DNA of 64,000 nucleotides from Robiginitomaculum sp. GTDB taxonomy: Bacteria; Pseudomonadota; Alphaproteobacteria; Caulobacterales; Maricaulaceae. The translations under genes were made by a program, and so were the position numbers. The DNA is taken from the NCBI GenBank assembly GCA_002733605.1, contig NVWK01000013.1, positions 124,001-188,000 of the forward strand. Reading direction: 5' to 3'. Shown here piece after piece: positions 32,169 through 42,820 of this stretch (position 1 is the stretch's first letter; every line of letters starts with the position of its first letter). The notes beneath the pieces were generated by a model. That model was not told the DNA's origin, made no database searches, and was given only the letters and a program-made list of their open reading frames with translations.

Positions 32169-35009
32169 ATGATGAGCAGCTTAAAAACGATAAAAGTACG
32201 TGGGGCACGCACCCATAATCTAAAAAACATCAATGTGGATTTACCGCGCGACAAACTGATCGTCATCACCGGCCTGTCAGGTTCGGGGAAATCCTCCCTT
32301 GCCTTTGATACAATTTACGCCGAAGGCCAGCGCCGCTACGTCGAAAGCCTCTCGGCCTATGCCCGCCAGTTTCTGGAGTTGCAACAAAAACCGGATGTAG
32401 ACTCCATCGAAGGCCTGTCACCTGCCATCTCGATTGAACAAAAAACCACCTCTCGCAATCCGCGCTCGACCGTCGGCACCGTCACAGAAATATATGATTA
32501 TATGCGCCTGCTCTGGGCCCGGGTCGGTGTGCCGTACTCTCCCGCCACAGGCTTGCCTATCGAAAGCCAGTCTGTCGCCCAGATGGTTGACCGGATCATG
32601 AGTTTGGAAGAAGGCACCAAGCTTTACATCCTCGCCCCGCTTGTACGTGGACGCAAAGGCGAATACCGCAAAGAATTTGCCGATCTGATGAAACAGGGCT
32701 TCCAACGGGCCAAAATCGACGGCGAATTCACCCGTATCGAAGACGCCCCCGCTCTCGACAAGAAATTCAAGCACGATATCGACATCGTCATTGACCGGAT
32801 TGTCGTGCGTGAAGGTCTGGAAACCCGCCTTGCCGACAGTTTTGAAACCGCTCTGCGCATCGCCGATGGTCTGGCCGTGGCCGAAAACGCCGACGATAGT
32901 GAGCGGATATTGTTCTCCGAGCGCTTCGCCTGCCCCGTCTCCGGTTTTACTATTTCCGAAATCGAGCCGCGCCTGTTTTCATTCAACAACCCGCACGGTG
33001 CCTGCCCGCAATGTGATGGACTGGGTCAGGAATTGAAGTTTGACCCCGAATTGGTTGTGCCAGATACCGGCCTGACACTTGGGTCGGGTGCCATTGCCCC
33101 TTGGTCAAAAACACCGAGCCGGATGTACCGCCAAACCCTCGAAGCCATTGCCCGGCATTATGATTTTACTCTGGATGTGCCGTGGAAGACCCTCTCCGCC
33201 AAAATTCGCGATATCATTCTCTACGGCACCAAAGGCGAGCAAATTCAATTCGTCTACACAGACGGTGGCCGCAAATACGAAACCCGCAAGGCGTTTGAAG
33301 GTGTCATCCCCAATCTGGAACGCCGGTTTCGCGATACGGAAAGCAGTTGGTCACGTGATCACATTGCCAAATTCCAATCCAGTGCCCCGTGCGAAACCTG
33401 CGAAGGTAAACGCCTGCGCCCCGAAGCCTTAGCCGTAAAAATCGCCGGCATGGACATTACCGAAACCGGCGCCATGTCCATAAAACAAGCGCAGAACAGG
33501 TTTGAAAAACTCCGTACAGAGCTTTCTAAAAAAGATATGGAAATTGCCGAACGGATTTTAAAAGAAATCCATGACCGCCTCAGTTTCCTAAACGCAGTCG
33601 GGCTTGATTATCTGACATTGGGGCGCGGCTCCGGCTCGCTCTCGGGCGGCGAAAGCCAGCGCATCCGCCTCGCCTCGCAAATCGGCTCAGGCCTCACCGG
33701 CGTTCTCTATGTGTTAGACGAACCCAGTATCGGCCTGCACCAACGCGACAATGCCCGCCTGTTGGAAACCCTGCAAAACCTGCGCGATCTTGGCAACACG
33801 GTCATTATGGTCGAGCATGATGAAGACGCAATCCTAACCGCCGATTATGTGGTGGATATGGGACCATTAGCAGGCATTAACGGCGGCGAAGTCATCGTCT
33901 GCGGCCCACCTGACCGCATCAAGAAAAGCAAAAAATCTCTTACAGGACAATATCTTACAGGCAAGAAGAGAATCAAAATCCCGGCAAAGCGCCGCGACAT
34001 CACGCCCCACAAAATCCTGAAGATCAAAGGTGCCCGCGGCAACAATCTCAAAAGCATTGATGTTGAATTTCCGCTCGGCCTGTTCATCTGCGTCTCGGGC
34101 GTCTCGGGGGGCGGTAAATCCACCCTGACCATTGAAACCTTATACAAAGCGGCCGCACGCAAACTGAACAATGCCAGCTCCAATCCCATGCCCCATGACA
34201 GTATCGAAGGGTTCGAGCACCTCGACAAAGTCATTGATATCAACCAAGCCCCGATTGGCCGCACCCCGCGCTCCAACCCTGCTACTTATACAGGCGCATT
34301 CACACCAATACGCGAATGGTTCGCCGGATTACCCGAAGCCAAAACCCGTGGCTATAAACCGGGCCGGTTTAGTTTCAATGTCAAAGGCGGACGGTGTGAG
34401 TCCTGTCAGGGCGGCGGCGTCATCAAGATCGAAATGCACTTCCTGCCGGACGTCTATGTGGAATGCGAAACCTGCAAGGGCCAGCGCTATAACCGCGAAA
34501 CCCTTGAAATTAAGTTCAAAGGCAAGTCGATTGCCGATGTACTCGCGATGGGCATTGACGAAGCCGCCGGTTTTTTCAAGGCTGTCCCCTCTATCCGCGA
34601 TAAAATGGTCACCCTGCAACGGGTCGGGCTTGGCTATCTGAATGTGGGTCAACAGGCCACAACCCTGTCCGGCGGCGAAGCCCAACGGGTCAAACTCGCC
34701 AAAGAACTCGCCAAACGGGCCACAGGTCGCACATTGTATATTCTGGACGAACCTACGACCGGCCTGCATTTCGAGGACGTCAACAAACTCCTCGGGGTTT
34801 TGCAAGAACTGGTCGAGGGTGGCAATACAATGATCGTGATCGAACATAATCTCGATGTAATCAAAACCGCAGACTGGGTTATCGACCTTGGCCCCGAAGG
34901 CGGTGATGGCGGCGGTGAAATTGTCGCCATTGGCACGCCTGAAGACATTGCCAATGTCAAGAAAAGCTGGACTGGCCGATATTTAAAGCCAATGTTGGCT
35001 AAATACTAG
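32169..35009 (+). CDS. uvrA: UvrABC excinuclease subunit A
   Basis: UvrA recognises bulky DNA damage and loads UvrB. The 946-residue protein begins with [20 protein letters not shown]. It has two ABC ATPase units: [20 protein letters not shown] with ABC signature [17 protein letters not shown], and [16 protein letters not shown] with [16 protein letters not shown]. Zinc-finger cysteine pairs are at [25 protein letters not shown] and [10 protein letters not shown] start at 32169, as the 26 upstream codons form an unlikely hydrophobic extension; the ATG at 32172 is equally possible. Confidence 0.95.
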   Translation: MMSSLKTIKVRGARTHNLKNINVDLPRDKLIVITGLSGSGKSSLAFDTIYAEGQRRYVESLSAYARQFLELQQKPDVDSIEGLSPAISIEQKTTSRNPRSTVGTVTEIYDYMRLLWARVGVPYSPATGLPIESQSVAQMVDRIMSLEEGTKLYILAPLVRGRKGEYRKEFADLMKQGFQRAKIDGEFTRIEDAPALDKKFKHDIDIVIDRIVVREGLETRLADSFETALRIADGLAVAENADDSERILFSERFACPVSGFTISEIEPRLFSFNNPHGACPQCDGLGQELKFDPELVVPDTGLTLGSGAIAPWSKTPSRMYRQTLEAIARHYDFTLDVPWKTLSAKIRDIILYGTKGEQIQFVYTDGGRKYETRKAFEGVIPNLERRFRDTESSWSRDHIAKFQSSAPCETCEGKRLRPEALAVKIAGMDITETGAMSIKQAQNRFEKLRTELSKKDMEIAERILKEIHDRLSFLNAVGLDYLTLGRGSGSLSGGESQRIRLASQIGSGLTGVLYVLDEPSIGLHQRDNARLLETLQNLRDLGNTVIMVEHDEDAILTADYVVDMGPLAGINGGEVIVCGPPDRIKKSKKSLTGQYLTGKKRIKIPAKRRDITPHKILKIKGARGNNLKSIDVEFPLGLFICVSGVSGGGKSTLTIETLYKAAARKLNNASSNPMPHDSIEGFEHLDKVIDINQAPIGRTPRSNPATYTGAFTPIREWFAGLPEAKTRGYKPGRFSFNVKGGRCESCQGGGVIKIEMHFLPDVYVECETCKGQRYNRETLEIKFKGKSIADVLAMGIDEAAGFFKAVPSIRDKMVTLQRVGLGYLNVGQQATTLSGGEAQRVKLAKELAKRATGRTLYILDEPTTGLHFEDVNKLLGVLQELVEGGNTMIVIEHNLDVIKTADWVIDLGPEGGDGGGEIVAIGTPEDIANVKKSWTGRYLKPMLAKY

Positions 35010-35026
35010 GGTTCTGTATACATCCA

Positions 35027-36247
35027 CTAAATCGGGTTTCCATCATAATCTCTCAAATAATAATGGATAGTCGTTATGAGCCCCTTGCGTTGCGCATCTG
35101 CAGGCCCGTCTGCTTTGGTCTCGTATTTGTATTTTCGCACTGAAACTAATGATGACTTTACATATACTTTCTCGGGCCACGAATGAACAATTATCGGATT
35201 AACAACATTTCCATCATCGTCCACATCAAATTTTACAATAGCATATCCGGATGTCGTCGCCTTACGTGGCATGTGCGGCGGCACCCTCTTTAGTGCAGTT
35301 GCTGTGACGTTCTCTTCCTCATCATACGGCCAACATTTACAAAGACCTTTTTCTCTTGCCAGTTCTAACTCGTCGGCCCGTCTCAGGTAATTACGCGCAT
35401 TCAGCCAACGTCCTACTATCGATACATAGGCTACGTCCTCTAAATCACTATACTCTTTTTGTATAAGCATGGATTTTTGATACATAAGCGCGGCATCCAT
35501 CCATTCTTTATCTCGTTCATGGCTAAATCCGATAAGCTTATAAGCACTTGCCATATAATCTGGTCGTGCGTTTTCGACATCCTTTTCAAAAATTTCAAGG
35601 GCCACCCGAGCATAATCAGCACTATTGGACTGTAAGCGCGATAAGTGACTTCCCTTCCTATTTTTGGGTTGTACGCGCGATAAATTAGTGCCCGTTTTAT
35701 ATGCAGGTGCCAGTCCATGTTTTGCGACAGAATTGGCCCGATTATGTTTTAGCAGGCCTTGATGCACCATAAGTTCACCCGCAAAAACCGTATCATCCAG
35801 ATTGTGAGCGGCCGCAAATTCACGAGCCTGTCCCAACACTGTCCAGGCTTTTTTATTTTGCTCTGCGCTCATGAGCGCAGAGGTGAGTTCTACCTCCCTC
35901 TCAAGCCGGACAAGAGCCGCATTTCCCGGCGAATATCCTGCAAGTGCCACTGAACGTTCAAAAGCCTCTGCCGCAAGTTTGGATTTCGCCATCTTCGAGG
36001 CAAGGAATCCGTAATTATAAGCTAAATCTCCTGTAAGCTGACTGTCTCCAACCGTAGATTCAGCATTTTTCCAAGCGAGTTTGGCATGTTTGAGAGCCCC
36101 TTTAAAATCCTTGTCTAAAAGAGAGGTTTTATAGGCCTTATACTCTGCCACGACCTTGGGCGGAATCGGCGCAGCCTGCCCTTGAACGCCATGGGACAAA
36201 GCCCCCAGCAAAACTACCCCAAATACCAATATACGAAACATACCCAT
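35027..36247 (-). CDS. Periplasmic protein with helical repeats and a TonB-like C-terminal domain
   Basis: The start at 36247 gives a clear signal peptide (GMFRILVFGVVLLGALSHGV, then QGQA). The middle (about residues 30-280) is a run of TPR-like helical pairs: YKAYKTSLLDKDFKGALKHA, later SADYARVALEIFEKDVENAR. The last 90 residues (SGYAIVKFDVDDDGNVVNPI, then KSSLVSVRKYKYE) match the energy-transducer TonB C-terminal fold, where G-x-(V/A)-x-V-x-F-x-(V/I)-D-x-x-G is typical. No TonB membrane anchor and proline spacer are seen. It is probably an envelope protein of unknown partner. Confidence 0.75.
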   Translation of the reverse strand: MGMFRILVFGVVLLGALSHGVQGQAAPIPPKVVAEYKAYKTSLLDKDFKGALKHAKLAWKNAESTVGDSQLTGDLAYNYGFLASKMAKSKLAAEAFERSVALAGYSPGNAALVRLEREVELTSALMSAEQNKKAWTVLGQAREFAAAHNLDDTVFAGELMVHQGLLKHNRANSVAKHGLAPAYKTGTNLSRVQPKNRKGSHLSRLQSNSADYARVALEIFEKDVENARPDYMASAYKLIGFSHERDKEWMDAALMYQKSMLIQKEYSDLEDVAYVSIVGRWLNARNYLRRADELELAREKGLCKCWPYDEEENVTATALKRVPPHMPRKATTSGYAIVKFDVDDDGNVVNPIIVHSWPEKVYVKSSLVSVRKYKYETKADGPADAQRKGLITTIHYYLRDYDGNPI

Positions 36248-36448
36248 TATCCACCCCCACGCTAGATTGAGGTTTATATATATACACTTAATGCCGCCAT
36301 CAACAAGAGTAACTTTCCAAGGCAAACACTTTAAACAAGACCGTGAAAAACACGGAACCTTATAAAACAAGCCGGATTATATGACAAATTCTGGTCACAA
36401 GCTCAAATTGGGCTTTTCAAATTAGCTGCGGGCGACTACATACGCGCT

Positions 36449-37837
36449 ATGACAAATTCAACACAGATATCCCCCGTTCACGTTATTGGCGCCGGCCTCG
36501 CAGGCAGCGAAGCCACATGGCAAATTGCCCAAGCCGGCGTACCCGTCATTTTACATGAAATGCGGCCGGAAAAAATGACCGCCGCCCACCAGACCAGCGG
36601 ATTCGCAGAACTGGTCTGCTCCAACTCATTTCGCAGTGACGATGCCCAAGGCAATGCAGTCGGCGTTCTGCACGAAGAAATGCGCAAGGCGGGCTCCCTG
36701 ATCATGCGCGAAGGCGACGCACATAAATTGCCGGCAGGGGGAGCGCTGGCCGTTGACCGCGATATATTCTCCGACGGGGTCGGCAAAGCTTTGGAAGAAC
36801 ATCCAATGGTCACCATTGAATACGGTGAAATCGCAGGCCTGCCCCCGAGCAGTTGGGACAATGTCATCATTGCCACCGGCCCATTGACCTCCCCGGCCCT
36901 CGCAGAAGCTATTTTAGAAGTCACCGGCGAGGATAGCCTTGCCTTCTTCGACGCCATTGCCCCGATCATCTATAAAGACAGCATTAATTTTGACAAAGCC
37001 TGGATGCAATCCCGTTATGACAAAAAAGGCCCGGGCGGCGACGGCGCGGACTATATCAACTGTCCCTTGGACAAAGAGCAATACGAGAGCTTCATTCAAG
37101 CGCTCATAGAGTCCGATCAAACCGAATTTAAAGACTGGGAGAAAGACACCCCCTATTTCGAAAGCTGCCTGCCGATTGAAGTCATGGCCGCACGCGGGAC
37201 GGAAACCCTGCGCTGGGGCCCTATGAAACCGGTTGGTCTGACCAACCCCCATAGTCCCAACATAAAATCCCACGCCATCGTCCAACTGCGCCAAGACAAT
37301 GCGCTCGGCACCCTTTATAATATGGTGGGTTTTCAGACAAAAATGAAATACGGATCCCAAACCGATATTCTACGCGCCATTCCCGGATTGGAAAACGCCG
37401 TCTTTGCCCGCCTTGGCGGCATTCATAGAAATACCTTCATCAATTCCCCCAAGCTCTTGAACGGTCAATTACAGTTAAGTGCGCACCCGGCATTGCGGTT
37501 TGCAGGTCAGATTATGGGGGTAGAAGGCTATGTGGAAAGCGCAGCCCTTGGCCTGATCACAGGCCGTATGGCGGCGGCGCAAGCCCTCGGCAAAACCTAT
37601 CCTGTCCCGCCGCTGACCACAGCCCTCGGCGCTTTGGTTGAACATGTCACAGGTGGATTTATGAGCGGCGACAAAGCCAAATTCCAGCCCATGAATGTCA
37701 ATTTCGGCCTCTTCCCGCCAATCGAGCTTGTTTACAAAGACGAAGACGGCAACCGCGTACGCGGCAAGGACAAAACCCGCTTTCGCAAACGCCATTTAGC
37801 CGAGCGCGCCTTAAAAGATATTGAAAGCTGGATTTAA
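36449..37837 (+). CDS. trmFO: Folate-dependent tRNA (uracil-54) methyltransferase, FAD type
   Basis: TrmFO makes ribothymidine at U54 of the T-loop using methylenetetrahydrofolate and FADH2. The 462-residue protein has the FAD-binding start [48 protein letters not shown] (catalytic Cys), [33 protein letters not shown] and the [20 protein letters not shown] segment. It is normal in length and needs no other subunit. It stands alone, convergent with nothing, upstream of the nickel SOD promoter. Confidence 0.95.
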   Translation: MTNSTQISPVHVIGAGLAGSEATWQIAQAGVPVILHEMRPEKMTAAHQTSGFAELVCSNSFRSDDAQGNAVGVLHEEMRKAGSLIMREGDAHKLPAGGALAVDRDIFSDGVGKALEEHPMVTIEYGEIAGLPPSSWDNVIIATGPLTSPALAEAILEVTGEDSLAFFDAIAPIIYKDSINFDKAWMQSRYDKKGPGGDGADYINCPLDKEQYESFIQALIESDQTEFKDWEKDTPYFESCLPIEVMAARGTETLRWGPMKPVGLTNPHSPNIKSHAIVQLRQDNALGTLYNMVGFQTKMKYGSQTDILRAIPGLENAVFARLGGIHRNTFINSPKLLNGQLQLSAHPALRFAGQIMGVEGYVESAALGLITGRMAAAQALGKTYPVPPLTTALGALVEHVTGGFMSGDKAKFQPMNVNFGLFPPIELVYKDEDGNRVRGKDKTRFRKRHLAERALKDIESWI

Positions 37838-37880
37838 CCCTCTCCTACTTACCTGCGAAGAAATGTAAACGTATCAAGCC

Positions 37881-37910
37881 TTGGCAAATCTCAACCCATG
37901 GGCCTATAAT
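37881..37910 (+). promoter_or_regulatory. Sigma-70-type promoter for the nickel SOD operon
   Basis: TTGGCA (37881-37886) and TATAAT (37905-37910) are separated by 18 bp, 34 bases before the ATG at 37945. An AGGAG is placed correctly in the leader. No Nur box is obvious to me. Confidence 0.6.
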
Positions 37911-37944
37911 TACGCCACACAACTAGATTCTTTAGGAGCCCAAA

Positions 37945-38154
37945 ATGAAAATTATTCACGCAGCCGCCCTCACCGGCGTAACATTTCTGGCAAGTGCCAC
38001 GTCGGCCTTTGCACATACAGGCGAGCATTCGGCCTCCTTTTTTGCCAATATCGGTCACTGGTTGTCCAGCCCGTCCCACGCCCTGTTTTCCGTGATTGGT
38101 GGCGCAATCGCCGCTTACATCCTCGTAAAAATCTTCAAATCAAAAAACGCATAG
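37945..38154 (+). CDS. Small exported membrane protein, first gene of the Ni-SOD operon
   Basis: The product has 69 residues. Residues 1-23 are a signal peptide (ending ATSAFA), followed by HTGEHSASFFANIGHWLSSP and one membrane helix (HALFSVIGGAIAAYILVKIF) with a KSKNA end. The sequence directly after cleavage, a His-rich A-H-T-G-E-H, resembles the start of HupE/UreJ nickel permeases, though the protein is far shorter. It is 12 bases before sodN. I infer a nickel-binding or delivery role, but this is not established. Confidence 0.65.
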   Translation: MKIIHAAALTGVTFLASATSAFAHTGEHSASFFANIGHWLSSPSHALFSVIGGAIAAYILVKIFKSKNA

Positions 38155-38166
38155 GCGGAGACCATT

Positions 38167-38655
38167 ATGTTACACACACTACTTTCAAAATTCGACACAT
38201 CCTTGGACAGCGCTTCTGCCCATTGTGATATTCCGTGCGGCATTTATGATCCGCAACCTGCGCTCTACCACGCGCTTTCAACCGTACGGCAAATGGACAT
38301 TTTGATCGGGTTGAAAGACAAGGAGCTTGATGTGCATACTGTGATGCAAATCACCCGTAATTCTACCGAGAAAGAAAAGCAGGCTGAAAAGGTGAAAGCC
38401 GAAATTCGCATTATCTGGGGTGATTTCATCAAAGGCGACAACCTCAAAAACAATCCGGGTGCCCACGACCTAGCCCACAACATCATGCTGAAAGCTAGCG
38501 CTTGCAAGCAAGACCTTCACCGTGAAGATGGTCTGGCTCTGGTTGAACTGGTCAATGATTTCGCCGAAATGTTCTGGAAAATGAAGGGCGTAAGGACAAA
38601 ACGTGTTGTTGCCCCCTACGCGCCGGCTTTGGAAGTCGTCTACCCGGACTTATAA
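38167..38655 (+). CDS. sodN: Nickel superoxide dismutase
   Basis: The mature N-terminus HCDIPCGIYDPQPA is the Ni-hook: His1, Cys2 and Cys6 bind nickel. Here it is at residues 19-24 and onward, preceded by an 18-residue leader, MLHTLLSKFDTSLDSASA, that must be removed to form the active site. The full length of 162 matches known precursors. The enzyme dismutates superoxide to peroxide and oxygen. The leader peptidase is encoded immediately downstream. Confidence 0.95.
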   Translation: MLHTLLSKFDTSLDSASAHCDIPCGIYDPQPALYHALSTVRQMDILIGLKDKELDVHTVMQITRNSTEKEKQAEKVKAEIRIIWGDFIKGDNLKNNPGAHDLAHNIMLKASACKQDLHREDGLALVELVNDFAEMFWKMKGVRTKRVVAPYAPALEVVYPDL

Positions 38656-38659
38656 GAAC

Positions 38660-38959
38660 GTGCGCCTGTTACGGGTTGCCGGCGACAGTATGTTGCCAAC
38701 CTTAAGCGCAGGCGATTATGTTCTGAGTATAAAAACCAAGCCCCGGTCCATTCGGCCGGGGCTTATTTATATTATCAACCATTCCGATCTCGGGCGGATT
38801 ATAAAACGTGTTCGTTCACAGCAAGACAGCGGCACTTATATGCTATGTGGAGACAATCCAAACTCGACCCCATCCGCAGTCATAGGCCCGGTCAGTCCTG
38901 AGCGCATTATAGAGCGCGCCATACTGGCCATCACCAAATCCGGTATAAGGAAGCTTTGA
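38660..38959 (+). CDS. sodX: Nickel-type superoxide dismutase maturation protease
   Basis: The protein has the S24/S26 protease motifs VAGDSMLPTLSAGDYVL (catalytic Ser) and GRIIKRVRSQ (catalytic Lys), then GDNPNSTPSAVIGPV. It fits SodX, which cleaves the SodN leader. I start at a GTG at 38660, four bases past the sodN stop, because family members begin directly with the V-R-L-L-R-V-x-G-D-S-M block. A longer ATG start at 38603 overlaps sodN. It has no membrane anchor, unlike signal peptidase I. Confidence 0.88.
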   Translation: MRLLRVAGDSMLPTLSAGDYVLSIKTKPRSIRPGLIYIINHSDLGRIIKRVRSQQDSGTYMLCGDNPNSTPSAVIGPVSPERIIERAILAITKSGIRKL

Positions 38960-38961
38960 GT

Positions 38962-39939
38962 TTATTTATGCGCGCCCGTGCGGTTCACACCAAGGACCAT
39001 CAACACCGGTGCCGCCACGAATATCGATGAATACGTACCCACAAACACACCCCAGATCATCGCAAATGCAAATCCGTGCAAACCATCGCCGCCCCATACA
39101 AACAAGGCCACCAACGCCAGCATTGTGGTCACAGAGGTCATAATCGTACGCGATAAAGTGTCATTGATCGACAAATTCAAAACATCTTCCAGAGGTTTCG
39201 ACTTAAATTTGCGCAAATTTTCGCGAATACGGTCATACACAATCACCGTATCATTCAAGGAATAGCCGACAATTGTCAAAATCGCCGCCACAATCGAGAG
39301 ATTGAACTCAAGCTGGGTCAATGAAAACACACCGATCGTCAAGATCACATCATGAGCCAAAGCAATCACAGCCCCCGCCCCGAACTGCCATTCAAATCGC
39401 ACCCAGATATACAGCAATACAAAAAACAGAGCCAGGATAACCGCAAGCGCCCCTTTGGTTTTCAACTCATCGGAAACTTTACTGCCAAGAACCTGACGAC
39501 CATGAAATTTAACACTGTCTCCAAAGGTTTCCTTGAGAGCCGCTTCCGTTTTATCCAAAGCTATTTGCTGCGCCCGGTCATCCGTCTCGTCGCCCTCTAA
39601 AGCTGGCTGTTTGGTGATGCTTAAACGGATCGCAATATTGTCTACACCTGTAGCTTCGTCCCTGATCGTAATTGTCTGCACCTGAAATGCACCCAAGCCA
39701 ATGCTCTCGCCCAATCGCCGGGACGTTTCCATATCTGCATCGGACGGGTCATGATCAAGCTGAAATTCCACGACCGTACCGCCCTTAAAATCAATACCGT
39801 AGTTCAGATTACGCGTAGAGAACAAAAAGATAGACCCGATAATAGCAAGGATAGACAAGACCATTGAAATCTTACGCCAGCTTATAAACGGGATGGTCGT
39901 GTTTTTGGGAAGATAGCGAACAAATGAAATATCATACAT
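38962..39939 (-). CDS. secF: Protein translocase subunit SecF
   Basis: The protein has 325 residues. A first membrane helix (LSILAIIGSIFLFS) is followed by a periplasmic domain starting NYGIDFKGGTVVEFQL, then five helices. The SecF signatures FEWQFGAGAVIALAHDVILT, GYSLNDTVIVYDRIRENLRK and GDGLHGFAFAMIWGVFVGTY are present. With SecD it uses the proton gradient to pull exported proteins out of SecYEG. It follows secD after 9 bases. Confidence 0.96.
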   Translation of the reverse strand: MYDISFVRYLPKNTTIPFISWRKISMVLSILAIIGSIFLFSTRNLNYGIDFKGGTVVEFQLDHDPSDADMETSRRLGESIGLGAFQVQTITIRDEATGVDNIAIRLSITKQPALEGDETDDRAQQIALDKTEAALKETFGDSVKFHGRQVLGSKVSDELKTKGALAVILALFFVLLYIWVRFEWQFGAGAVIALAHDVILTIGVFSLTQLEFNLSIVAAILTIVGYSLNDTVIVYDRIRENLRKFKSKPLEDVLNLSINDTLSRTIMTSVTTMLALVALFVWGGDGLHGFAFAMIWGVFVGTYSSIFVAAPVLMVLGVNRTGAHK

Positions 39940-39948
39940 GACAGAGAC

Positions 39949-41565
39949 CTATATCGGAAGCGTTTTGGGACGGGCACGCCGCAACCAAACCGCTGTCATC
40001 AAACGGGCGACCACGACGGCCGTAAACACGGACATAACAATGCCGATAGAAAGCGTAACCGCAAATCCCCGGATCGGGCCGGAGCCGACGAAATACAGGG
40101 TTAAAGCCGCGATTAATGTGGTCACATTGGCATCCAGAATAGGGGCAAGTGAGAGACGATAACCCGTATCCACCGCATTGATAGGCCCTCGACCATTGGC
40201 CGTTTCTTCACGTATGCGCTCGAAAATCAGCACATTGGCATCCACCGCCATACCGATTGTCAGGATAATACCGGCAATCCCCGGCAAGGTCAGGGTCGCC
40301 CCTAAAATGGATAACGCGCCAGCAATCAGGATGATATTAGTGGCCAAAGCGATATTGGCAAAGGTGCCAAACCGGAAGCCATATGAAAACCACATAAAGA
40401 TGCCAACAAGTACCAGACCAATAATGGATGCCGCCTTACCCTTGGCAATCGAATCTTTCCCGAGCTCGGCCCCCACAGTGTTTTCCTGCGCAATTTCCAG
40501 CTTGGCCGGCAATGCACCAGCATTCAGTAACAAAGACAATTCGCGCGCGCTTGCCATGGTAAAGCTACCTTCAATATAGCCACGCCCACCACAGATCGCG
40601 CCGTTAATGCGCGGGGCCGTAATAATTTCCCCGTCCAGAACAACCGCAAACAAATCCCCTTCATGGTCGGCAGTAAATTTACAGAACTTACGCGCACCAC
40701 TGCCATTATAGGTAAAGTTCACAATCGGGTTGCCGTTCTGGGGATGTATGCCCTCGGAAGATTTTTTCAAATCAGCACCGGTCACGACCTCGCGCTCATA
40801 CACAATCATAGAACCGCCACCATCTTTACTGGGGTACGCAATCCGTCCCAAATCGCATCGGCCCTGATTGACGCATCGGTCGAGTGTCAAAGCATCGGCG
40901 GGGTCAACCTGATGAAAGCTTAGCTTGGCCGTACGGCGAATAACTTTTTTAATTTCGGCAACACGGTCATTATTGGCGCCCGGAACCTGCAATAAAATCC
41001 GGCTTTTACCTTCTTTCGCAAGGGTCATTTCCGTCGTACCACTAGGGTCAATCCGCTTGCGGAGCACCTGTATAGATTGCTCAATCGTTCTTGCACTTAG
41101 AAATTCCAGATATGCGTCGGAAACAGTGATCTTATAGCGCAACTCACCAACGTTTTCGATAATCAGGGTTTTCCCGCCGCCGCCAATGGCACGGTCATCA
41201 ACATTTTCCGATTGTGCACGTATAATAGGCGCGCCAGTTTCATCATCTGCCGCCGATTTAAACGTGACATAAATAGCCTCGTCTTCAATGCGCATGTTTG
41301 GGCGAATACGTTCTTCGCGCAAAGCATCGCGAATCCCGTCGCGCTGTACTTTCAAAGTACGTTCCAAACCGTCCTTCAAATCGACCGAGAGCAACATATG
41401 CGCCCCACCCTGCAAATCCAGACCAAGGTTCAAGGTCTGCCGCGGCAGGGGCCAAGGCAAATTATCTCTGACATCTTTTGGCAAAGCATTCGGCAAGGCG
41501 AACAACAACCCCAGAATGATAGCGCCCAGAATGAAAAAGATTTTTGTTTTTGAAAAATGCAACAT
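39949..41565 (-). CDS. secD: Protein translocase subunit SecD
   Basis: The protein has 538 residues with a single N-terminal helix and a large periplasmic part: LGLDLQGGAHMLLSVDL, then LRKRIDPSGTTEMTLAKEGK and FHQVDPADALTL. Five further helices follow, containing MAVDANVLIFERIREE and the GFAVTLSIGIVMSVFTA end. It works with SecF and YajC, encoded around it in the order yajC-secD-secF. Confidence 0.96.
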   Translation of the reverse strand: MLHFSKTKIFFILGAIILGLLFALPNALPKDVRDNLPWPLPRQTLNLGLDLQGGAHMLLSVDLKDGLERTLKVQRDGIRDALREERIRPNMRIEDEAIYVTFKSAADDETGAPIIRAQSENVDDRAIGGGGKTLIIENVGELRYKITVSDAYLEFLSARTIEQSIQVLRKRIDPSGTTEMTLAKEGKSRILLQVPGANNDRVAEIKKVIRRTAKLSFHQVDPADALTLDRCVNQGRCDLGRIAYPSKDGGGSMIVYEREVVTGADLKKSSEGIHPQNGNPIVNFTYNGSGARKFCKFTADHEGDLFAVVLDGEIITAPRINGAICGGRGYIEGSFTMASARELSLLLNAGALPAKLEIAQENTVGAELGKDSIAKGKAASIIGLVLVGIFMWFSYGFRFGTFANIALATNIILIAGALSILGATLTLPGIAGIILTIGMAVDANVLIFERIREETANGRGPINAVDTGYRLSLAPILDANVTTLIAALTLYFVGSGPIRGFAVTLSIGIVMSVFTAVVVARLMTAVWLRRARPKTLPI

Positions 41566-41640
41566 GGCATTTCCTTACATTGCCTTAAGGCCGCGCCCTC
41601 CCCACACATAAGTACGAAAAGCGGCGTAAAACCGAAAATG

Positions 41641-41973
41641 TTATTTTTTAGCCGTATCGTTTGCAGCTTCTGTTTTATTGCGCACATCGGCAAGCATTCC
41701 GGCAACAACTTTCACCTTGACGCCAGCCCCAAGATCAAGGGTCAATTCGTTATCCTTAACTTTAGTGACCTTACCGATTAATCCACCATTGGTGACAACC
41801 GTATCCCCACGCACCACCGCCGCCAACATGGCCTTATGCTCTTTCGCGCGTTTGTTTTGCGGACGAATAAGAAGGAAGTAGAAAACAAAGCCTATCAGTA
41901 TAAACGGAAGAATTGACTGGATCAGGTTTGGAGGTGCTCCGGCGGGCGCAGCCTGCATAATAAGATTTAACAT
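41641..41973 (-). CDS. yajC: Preprotein translocase subunit YajC
   Basis: The protein has 110 residues from the ATG at 41973; 14 upstream codons in frame are unlikely. A membrane helix (LIQSILPFILIGFVFYFLLI) is followed by RPQNKRAKEHKAMLAAVVRG, DTVVTNGGLIGKVTKVKDNE and the short acidic tail. The RPQ-x-K(R/K) segment after the helix is the YajC hallmark. It associates with SecDF. Confidence 0.93.
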   Translation of the reverse strand: MLNLIMQAAPAGAPPNLIQSILPFILIGFVFYFLLIRPQNKRAKEHKAMLAAVVRGDTVVTNGGLIGKVTKVKDNELTLDLGAGVKVKVVAGMLADVRNKTEAANDTAKK

Positions 41974-42106
41974 AAAGTGTCCCAAAATAAAACGTCCCGA
42001 TACAACAGGCCGCAATTGTTTATAGTTTGCGAACTATATAGGGCCGTCCCCTAGCTTTGCAATGGTTTTACAATGCGATTTCACGCATTACCCGATTATT
42101 TAATGA

Positions 42107-42820
42107 TTATTTTGTGCACGCAGTACGAGGCAAACGTAAAATCTGGCCCGGCTGAATAGCTTTGTCCGCGTCAATACCGTTATGCTTGGCCAACTCACCC
42201 GCGCTCAGGCAATAATATTTCCCGATACTATAGAGCGAATCTTTAGGGAGAACCGCGTAATTTTGGGTCTCGGCTATATTTATACTTGTCGGCACTGGCA
42301 TGACTTTACGGACATAATCCTTACGGGAAATTTCGGAATGCATCGCCGTTTGGGCGCATTGACTGGCAGGGAGTGTGATAAGCTGACCGAGCCGGATATT
42401 GGCACCCTCAAGAGTATTGCGGCTCTGAATATCCGCGACTGTAATACAGCGCGCACGGGCCAGACTATAAAGTGTGTCACCCTCGGTAATTGTATGCTGT
42501 AGCATTTGGCTAGGAACGCTTGGCGCCTGAGGCGTTTGCCCTGTCGGCGCTTGCATTGTCGGCGTTGCGTACAATTCAATTTTCTGACGTACACCAGACG
42601 GTTCGGAAATACCGACCCGGGAATTCACATAGGCATTATAGGCGCGAATTTTGCGAATTTCTTCTCGCAACGCGCTATCTTCAGGAGAGTTCGCGACAAT
42701 AATTTGTTTTTGAGCCGGAACAGCCTCACGAACAACATTTACATCTGTCGTTTGCGCACCCACAGGCATCGCAAAATTAAGAGCAACAATTCCAGTTGAA
42801 AGCATCAATACACGAATCAT
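42107..42820 (-). CDS. Exported protein with two LysM domains
   Basis: The protein has 237 residues, with a signal peptide ending PVGAQ. The LysM domains run from about 113 to 160 (ITEGDTLYSLARARCITVAD, then LGQLITLP) and from about 187 to 235 (VLPKDSLYSIGKYYCLSAGE, then PGQILRLP). Both carry a cysteine at the same position of the first helix, an uncommon LysM subtype. LysM domains bind peptidoglycan. No enzymatic domain is present. Confidence 0.82.
   Translation of the reverse strand: MIRVLMLSTGIVALNFAMPVGAQTTDVNVVREAVPAQKQIIVANSPEDSALREEIRKIRAYNAYVNSRVGISEPSGVRQKIELYATPTMQAPTGQTPQAPSVPSQMLQHTITEGDTLYSLARARCITVADIQSRNTLEGANIRLGQLITLPASQCAQTAMHSEISRKDYVRKVMPVPTSINIAETQNYAVLPKDSLYSIGKYYCLSAGELAKHNGIDADKAIQPGQILRLPRTACTK

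Noticed and set aside
33348-33362. CACGTG-centred palindrome GGTCACGTGATCA in uvrA
   Set aside because: Only the central eight bases match parS; the flanks are wrong and the region is plain uvrA coding sequence.
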